Shown here one piece after another: positions 14,974 to 15,059 of a stretch of 15,059 bases of DNA. This DNA comes from Chitinophagales bacterium (GTDB lineage Bacteria > Bacteroidota > Bacteroidia > Chitinophagales > JAHDHT01), in contig JAHDHT010000022.1 of the NCBI GenBank assembly GCA_020631175.1, forward strand, positions 1-15,059. The letters run 5' to 3'. Position 1 is the stretch's first letter. Each line of letters starts with the position of its first letter. Under the pieces are notes generated by a model. That model had not been told where the DNA came from, ran no database searches, and saw nothing but the letters and a program-made list of their open reading frames with translations. Made by a program: the position numbers and the translations under genes.

Positions 14974-15059
14974 TTAAAAAACCATCCTTTCCCCTGTAGC
15001 CAAAGCCGCACTCGTCATAATATCCAAATTCCCTGCATACTCTGGTAAGTAATGCCCTG
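14974..15059 (-). CDS. dmpF: Acetaldehyde dehydrogenase (acylating), C-terminus only
   Basis: Reading leftwards from the window edge, the last residues are GHYLPEYAGNLDIMTSAALATGERMVF and a stop. The LP-YAGNLDIMT-AA block is the characteristic C-terminus of CoA-acylating acetaldehyde dehydrogenase (MhpF/DmpF/BphJ). This enzyme oxidises acetaldehyde to acetyl-CoA with NAD and forms a channelling complex with the aldolase encoded next to it. The rest of the gene lies outside the window. The stop codon (14974-14976) lies within the right inverted end of the inserted cassette, so the original last few residues may have been replaced. Confidence 0.85.
   Translation of the reverse strand, partial: GHYLPEYAGNLDIMTSAALATGERMVF

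Larger units (their letters stand above)
14404..14981 (-). mobile_element. Four-helix-bundle (IVP-type) cassette with inverted ends
   Basis: The segment separates two genes that are normally adjacent. Its ends are inverted copies: TTTTTTAAGTTTAA (14404-14417) against the complement of 14968-14981, TTTTTTAAGTTCAA, 13 of 14 matching. Inside each end lies sequence built from CAAGT/GTCAA-type words, with CAAGTGTCAA at 14440-14449 and inverted at 14948-14957. The cargo is the 120-residue four-helix-bundle gene. No transposase is present. Calling it a mobile cassette is inference from the inverted ends, the split gene pair and the recurrence of the left end at 340-358. Confidence 0.5.

Overview
The window looks like a chromosome fragment from a member of the Bacteroidota. 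The DNA is AT-rich. Four secreted proteins end in a type IX secretion (T9SS) type A sorting domain with a YPNP or FPNP opening motif. There are also PKD-type modules, a Bacteroidota-style S8 protease with a DDDGNGYIDD segment, and a four-helix-bundle '23S rRNA intervening sequence' protein. I see no rRNA, tRNA, CRISPR array or phage genes.

Layout. 1-344 (+) is the 3' end of a TMEM229/PF06541-type membrane protein. 345-530 is a spacer made of short repeats and palindromes. 531-1856 (+) is a T9SS-sorted protein with three repeats of exactly 103-residue period, and 1899-3461 (+) is an S8 peptidase with a long helical insert. On the minus strand, reading leftwards, a DoxX-like membrane protein (3465-3827), a membrane-anchored serine hydrolase (3833-5143) and an ASST-like secreted protein (5157-7688) are packed with gaps of 5 and 13 bases, so they are probably one transcript that begins with the ASST-like gene. 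Two more paralogues of that gene follow upstream (8018-10534 and 10724-13237), each ending in its own hairpin terminator. At the right end are 4-hydroxy-2-oxovalerate aldolase (13391-14404) and the C-terminus of its partner acetaldehyde dehydrogenase (14974-15059), both minus strand. A roughly 580-base cassette carrying the four-helix-bundle gene lies between them.

Function. The three paralogous proteins of about 840 residues dominate the window. Each has a signal peptide, an aryl-sulfate sulfotransferase-like propeller, a CARDB-like domain, a beta-sandwich with a DSFGDG/DSYGDG motif, a PKD domain and a T9SS C-terminal domain. They are probably surface-displayed or released. The histidines of the ASST fold look conserved, but I see no arginine where the classical enzyme seems to have one, so sulfotransferase activity is uncertain. 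The dehydrogenase/aldolase pair would convert 4-hydroxy-2-oxovalerate to pyruvate and acetyl-CoA at the end of a meta-cleavage pathway.

The most unusual signals are: (a) the four-helix-bundle cassette with inverted terminal sequences, whose 19-base end sequence recurs alone at the stop codon of the first gene; (b) a 243-base tract about 96% identical between two of the paralogues, inside genes that are otherwise about 72-80% identical in neighbouring stretches, which suggests gene conversion; and (c) homologous inter-paralogue spacers that carry an intact and a decayed copy of a GTAGGGGC-type palindrome beside the terminators, one of them enlarged by an inserted interspersed repeat.
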